DNA from: CAYQTK01 sp964420375
Lineage (GTDB): Bacteria > RBG-13-61-14 > DATKZS01
Reading direction: 5' to 3'
DNA: 28,511 nucleotides
Assembly: GCA_964420375.1 (NCBI GenBank)
Contig: CAYQTK010000040.1
Span: 1 to 28,511, forward strand
Each line of letters starts with the position of its first letter. Position 1 is the stretch's first letter. The position numbers were made by a program, and so were the translations under genes. Of this stretch, positions 24,862-28,511 are shown piece by piece. A model generated the notes under the pieces. It was not told the DNA's origin. It did not search any database and worked only from the letters and a program-made list of their open reading frames with translations.

Positions 24862-24923
24862 AACTGACTTATCCTGAAGACGAGAAACGGCATGGAAGCA
24901 TAACAGGTCGGGGGCTATTTCAT

Positions 24924-24946
24924 TCGCGACTGAAGTCGCTCGCACG
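24924..24946 (-). repeat. REP-like hairpin element, variant copy
   Basis: TCGCGACTGAAGTCGC plus TCGCACG on the plus strand. It differs from the copy at 15889-15911 at two positions that pair with each other in the stem (G-C replaced by A-T). It lies between the glutamate synthase-like gene and the amidotransferase gene, inside what is probably one transcript. Confidence 0.75.
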
Positions 24947-25020
24947 TCATATATAAAATATTCAATTCAAGCTCTGAAAGGGCGATACTTAAACAGGACT
25001 TTTTACGAGGGCATCATATA

Positions 25021-27639
25021 ATGGCAGTGAAAAATTATGAGATGATGACACGGGTAATAGCTTCGAGAGAGAGGCTGGTGCAAGACAGGTCTCTGCCCCT
25101 CCACAAGGATGCGGAGGAAGGCGGCTGCGGGGTTGTGGGGTTTGCTGCGTCCGAGCCCATCCGCGGCAGGCATATCTTCGAGCCCTCCATCCAGATGCAC
25201 AACCGTGGAAACGGCAAAGGCGGCGGCATTGCCCTCTCCTGCCTGAACCCGACCCAGCTTGGGGTCACTGAAGAGACCCTGCGCGATAACTATCTTATCC
25301 AGCTCGCCCTGTTCGACGCCGCCGCCGAGGCCGCGGTGGAAAAGGAGTTCATCGAGCCTTTCCTGGAGATAAACAAGAAAAAGCGGATGGAGCCTGCCGC
25401 GGACTGGAAAGACCTCGACCTGCCCATCGAGCCGCCCGCGGTAACGCGCTACTTCGCCCGCGTCAAAAAGGACGTGCTCGACGAGTTCGCGGACAGACAC
25501 GGGCTCATTGACCTTGATCCCCGCGAGCTGGAGGACGAGTATATCTATCAGAACAGCGCTGCATTGAACCAGCGCTTTTACGCTTCGCTGGGCGAGAAGC
25601 GGGCCTTTGTGCTCTCCCACGGCCGGGACCTGATGGTCTTCAAGATCGTGGGATACGCGGAGAACGTGGTGCAGTACTACGGCCTGGAGGACCTCGAAGC
25701 CCGCATATGGATAGCCCACCAGCGGTATCCCACCAAGGGCCGGGTATGGCATCCCGCGGGCTCGCATCCCTTTATCGGCATGAACGAAGCACTGGTCCAC
25801 AACGGCGACTTTGCCAACTACTATGCAGTGTCCGAGTACTTAAAACAGCACAACATCATGCCGCAGTTTTTGACCGACACCGAGGTCTCGGTACAGCTTT
25901 TCGACCTGTGGCGGCGTGGCTACAAGTATCCGCTGGAGTACGTGATCGAGGCCATGGCCCCCACCGGCGAAGCCGACTTCGACCGGCTTCCGCCCGACAA
26001 GCAGGAGATATATAGACAAATCCAGGCGCTGCACGTGCACGGCTCGCCGGACGGTCCCTGGTTCTTTATCCTGGCAAGGAGTAACCCTGATCAAAACAGG
26101 TTCCGGCTTCTGGGCATCACCGACACCTCCATGCTTCGGCCGCAGGTGTTCGCATTGCAGGAAGGAGAGGTATCCATCGGACTGGTGGCATCGGAAAAGC
26201 AGGCCATCGACGCAACCCTGAGGTCTCTACATCAGGAAGACAAGCGCTTCCGCCTGATTGCCGACCGCTACTGGAACGCCAGGGGAGGAAGCCATACCGA
26301 CGGGGGCGCGTTCTCCTTTACGATCGAACGCAACAACGGCTCCTGCAAGCTTTTATGCGCGGACAAGTTCGGAAAGCCCATCACCGCTCCTCCCGGAGAT
26401 TTCCGTATCGACCTGGAAACCGACCCTGCAGAGCCGGCAGGGGCGGATGATTTTCTGAAAGGCCTTCAGGATTTTCTCCGCAAGGGAGAAGTCGAAGCAG
26501 CCTTTCAAAAGTGCCTGGAGAAGATACCGGGGTATAACATCGACAACCTTCGCTGGCTGGTCCGCTCGGTGGTCATGGCGGCAAACCAGGACGACGGCAT
26601 AAGACTGGAGTGCCTGTCCCTGCTCGCGCTGCTTAATGACCGTAGGTTCGACTGCGGCGACATGCGCCGTTCCGCTTTTCTCCAGGTGGTCCGCGACGGC
26701 ATAAACTGCATCCTCGACGCCGCCCCTCCCCTAACCGAAGAGAAGGGGGGAAGCGTGCGCATGATAGACTGGAAAACTCGGTCCGATCTCCGACCTCCCC
26801 GCGAAGGCGAGAAGGCCCTGGCCATTTACGGGCGCGATTTTCCCCCGGAGGGCGAAGACTGCGACGCCCTGCTGGGTGTTGAGGCTTACCGTCAGGGCTG
26901 GCGGAGGCTGATATACTACGGTCTCACCGGCCAGAGATTTCACGGCTGCGGTTTCGGGCCGGAAACGGATGGCCTGCGGATCGACGTTTACGGCAGCTCC
27001 GGCGATTACCTTGCATCCGGCATTGACGGCATGGAGGTCTATGTACATGACAACGGCCAGGACCAGATGGGCCAGATATTAAAGCGCGGCAAGCTGGTGG
27101 TCTACGGAGACGTAGGCCAGGCATTCATGTACGGCTCTAAGGGCGGCTCGATCTACATCATGGGCAATGCCGCGGGCAGGCCGCTCATCAACGCTACCGG
27201 CCGGCCGCGGGTCGTCATCAACGGCACCTGCCTCGACTTCCTTGCCGAGTCCTTTATGGCGGGAGACCCCCTGAAAGGAGGGGGCTTCGTGATCGTAAAC
27301 GGGATCGCTTTTGACGACCACGGCAAGGTGGTTGAACAGGAAACGCCTTACCCCGGCTCGAACCTCTTCTCGCTCGCCTCTGGAGGAGCCATCTACATCC
27401 GGGACCCCCACAGAATGCTGATTGACGAGCAGTTGAACGGAGGTGTGTTTGCCGAGCTTAGCGCGGATGACTGGAGCCTGATCCTTCCTTATCTGGAAGA
27501 AAACGAACGTCTCTTCGGCGTATCAGTCGAGCATGATCTGCTTTGCGTAAACGGCGGGAAGTGGTCCTTCAAAGAGGTCTACCGCAAGGTCCAGGCGGTC
27601 AAGCTCTCGGTGCTGGCCAAGGCGGAAGTGCCGGAGTAG
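25021..27639 (+). CDS. Class II glutamine amidotransferase plus GXGXG domain (split GltB component)
   Basis: An 872-aa protein with the domains missing from the 21880 gene: an N-terminal nucleophile amidotransferase and a C-terminal GXGXG beta-helix. The catalytic Cys is Cys36 in EEGGCGVVGF; the 35 residues before it form an unusually long propeptide for removal. Other motifs are MHNRGNGKGGG, IAHQRYPTKGR, ALVHNGDFANY and LTDTEVS. Residues from about 600 hold the GXGXG-like repeats (DNGQDQMGQILKRGKLVVYG, then GSKGGSIYIMG). In canonical GltB these flank the FMN domain in one chain; here it is absent, so the enzyme must assemble with the product of the gene 159 bp upstream. The start has a weak GAGGG site. 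Likely role: release ammonia from glutamine and pass it on. Confidence 0.9.
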   Translation: MAVKNYEMMTRVIASRERLVQDRSLPLHKDAEEGGCGVVGFAASEPIRGRHIFEPSIQMHNRGNGKGGGIALSCLNPTQLGVTEETLRDNYLIQLALFDAAAEAAVEKEFIEPFLEINKKKRMEPAADWKDLDLPIEPPAVTRYFARVKKDVLDEFADRHGLIDLDPRELEDEYIYQNSAALNQRFYASLGEKRAFVLSHGRDLMVFKIVGYAENVVQYYGLEDLEARIWIAHQRYPTKGRVWHPAGSHPFIGMNEALVHNGDFANYYAVSEYLKQHNIMPQFLTDTEVSVQLFDLWRRGYKYPLEYVIEAMAPTGEADFDRLPPDKQEIYRQIQALHVHGSPDGPWFFILARSNPDQNRFRLLGITDTSMLRPQVFALQEGEVSIGLVASEKQAIDATLRSLHQEDKRFRLIADRYWNARGGSHTDGGAFSFTIERNNGSCKLLCADKFGKPITAPPGDFRIDLETDPAEPAGADDFLKGLQDFLRKGEVEAAFQKCLEKIPGYNIDNLRWLVRSVVMAANQDDGIRLECLSLLALLNDRRFDCGDMRRSAFLQVVRDGINCILDAAPPLTEEKGGSVRMIDWKTRSDLRPPREGEKALAIYGRDFPPEGEDCDALLGVEAYRQGWRRLIYYGLTGQRFHGCGFGPETDGLRIDVYGSSGDYLASGIDGMEVYVHDNGQDQMGQILKRGKLVVYGDVGQAFMYGSKGGSIYIMGNAAGRPLINATGRPRVVINGTCLDFLAESFMAGDPLKGGGFVIVNGIAFDDHGKVVEQETPYPGSNLFSLASGGAIYIRDPHRMLIDEQLNGGVFAELSADDWSLILPYLEENERLFGVSVEHDLLCVNGGKWSFKEVYRKVQAVKLSVLAKAEVPE

Positions 27640-27689
27640 AGTACAGCCGACAGAAGAATGACGCATGCCTGGTGAAAGACTTCAGAGGC

Positions 27690-28367
27690 TCATGGCAGGG
27701 CCGGCAGGTCAGTGGTTTTTACTTTGTATTCTTCTGGAGGCTGAAAGGTTCCTTCCGCGAACTCGGGCGAGGTTTCCAGCTTTTCCACGTTCAGGGAAAA
27801 GAGCTTGCCGGCTTCTTTTCGGAAGACCTCGATGCGGCGGATGATATCTTGGGATGACACGTATAACACCGTCCGCTCCGGAGAACTCGGGGCGTTGAAC
27901 TCGTATTTTTGCACCTCGATCCCTTCCAGTTTTGCTCTTCCCGCCTTGTCGGGCTCCATGCCGGATTGCTCCTTGAACTTCTCGAACGAAGGCGTAAAGT
28001 CCAAGGCCTCCGGAATAAGCGATTGAACTATTTCCTCGCTGTACTCGTAACGAAGCGCTGTTTTGCTCTCATCGTCCAGAAGATACACGTGCTTGCCGTC
28101 GGAGAGAAAGCGGATGGCCCCTTCCTGGTCGCCTTTACTGATCTCCAGGTCAACCTTGATGCGCGGCTTGTCCACCATGTACTCCATGCTCATGGTCCCC
28201 TGCTCGGGCGAGTCCATGCTGACCCTGTACCAGAAATGGTCCATGTCAATGTCCGCAGGGTTCTCCACCTTGCCGGCACTTTTCTTATCGTCCTCCGTAC
28301 ACCCCGCAACCAGCGCAGCCACAATTAAAGCGACAAATACCGTGCATACCACTCTCGAAACCTTCAT
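27690..28367 (-). CDS. LolA-like / outer-membrane-type lipoprotein
   Basis: A 225-aa protein with a signal and lipobox (LVAGC, Cys23). The mature part has the beta-rich pattern of LolA/LolB-like and related lipoprotein-sorting families: repeated strands with MSMEYMVDKPRIKVDLE, then DGKHVYLLDDESKTALRY and RTVLYVSSQDIIRRIEV. It may bind acyl chains or other ligands in the periplasm, but the exact family is not certain. The start at 28367 is supported by GGGAGG on the minus strand. It converges with the amidotransferase gene with a 50-bp gap, and is followed upstream by the hairpin repeat at 28446. Confidence 0.8.
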   Translation of the reverse strand: MKVSRVVCTVFVALIVAALVAGCTEDDKKSAGKVENPADIDMDHFWYRVSMDSPEQGTMSMEYMVDKPRIKVDLEISKGDQEGAIRFLSDGKHVYLLDDESKTALRYEYSEEIVQSLIPEALDFTPSFEKFKEQSGMEPDKAGRAKLEGIEVQKYEFNAPSSPERTVLYVSSQDIIRRIEVFRKEAGKLFSLNVEKLETSPEFAEGTFQPPEEYKVKTTDLPALP

Positions 28368-28445
28368 GGAAATCCTCCCTGCATGATTATCCGGTAATTA
28401 GTGCCCGTTGCGAAAAGGAGGTTTAATTTACTTTTGCGGCGCTGT

Positions 28446-28511
28446 TTTGGAGTGCGGCAGCTTGCTGTCCGCTTTTTCCGCCGGGAAGCTTGCTTGTCGG
28501 AGATGCGCTCC
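28446..28511. repeat. Dispersed hairpin repeat, right copy
   Basis: Same orientation as 1-65 and nearly identical, with one inserted T at 28468 or its neighbour and GT in place of CC near 28496-28497. These changes add a bulge to the first hairpin and mismatches to the second, so the copy is partly degraded. It runs to the last base of the window. Confidence 0.85.

Noticed and set aside
1..28511. Circular replicon suggested by matching ends
   Set aside because: The end copies are not identical, and no replication or partition gene is present.

Overview
The window is about 28.5 kb at a moderately high GC content (roughly 55-60% by eye) and is densely coded. It looks like chromosome from a Gram-negative, probably anaerobic bacterium. 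Five proteins have lipoprotein or other export signals, one resembles LolA-type outer-membrane lipoproteins, and Fe-S proteins are frequent, including an archaeal/anaerobe-style split glutamate synthase and an MvhD-type subunit. Nothing fixes the taxon; a deltaproteobacterium or an uncultured candidate phylum would fit. No rRNA, tRNA, CRISPR array, transposase or phage gene was seen. Both ends of the window lie in copies of the same hairpin repeat, so the window may be a contig that broke at repeats.

Layout. 1-300: hairpin-rich repeat block. 303-1184: two small convergent genes whose stops form TGATCA (a membrane-anchored unknown and an 84-aa Cys-rich protein). 1487-3136 (-): aldehyde dehydrogenase. 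3273-6308 (+): secreted GH127-type glycosidase, a frameshifted ferredoxin-like gene and a C_GCAxxG_C_C redox protein. 6330-13102 (-): a four-gene run consisting of a TMTC-like membrane/TPR protein with a putative HTH at its N-terminus, a second membrane/TPR protein, a peptide-type ABC substrate-binding lipoprotein and a DppB-type permease. 13243-15356 (+): mnmE overlapping a membrane-anchored dual-specificity phosphatase-like gene. 15357-16081: a 725-bp intergenic region with three hairpin elements. 16082-20032 (-): two tandem cyclophilin-type lipoproteins, a MacB-type permease and a short MetE-like protein. 20218-21135 (+): a response-regulator diguanylate cyclase. 21136-27639 (+): a long leader, then mvhD-like, a 993-aa Fe-S/FMN glutamate synthase-like protein with two homologous halves, and an 872-aa class II amidotransferase/GXGXG protein. 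27690-28367 (-): a lipoprotein.

The strongest candidate for an under-described system is the 21.4-27.6 kb cluster. It holds all parts of a glutamate synthase large subunit, split differently from the bacterial GltB, with no GltD-like NADPH subunit in the window but an MvhD-type electron-transfer subunit immediately upstream. This suggests, as inference, that glutamate synthesis (or a related amidotransfer) is fed by ferredoxin or by a heterodisulfide-reductase-like electron carrier. Two other noteworthy items are a pair of cyclophilin lipoproteins in which one has lost the catalytic Arg/Gln positions, and a dispersed REP-like hairpin family with a compensatory base-pair change between copies.
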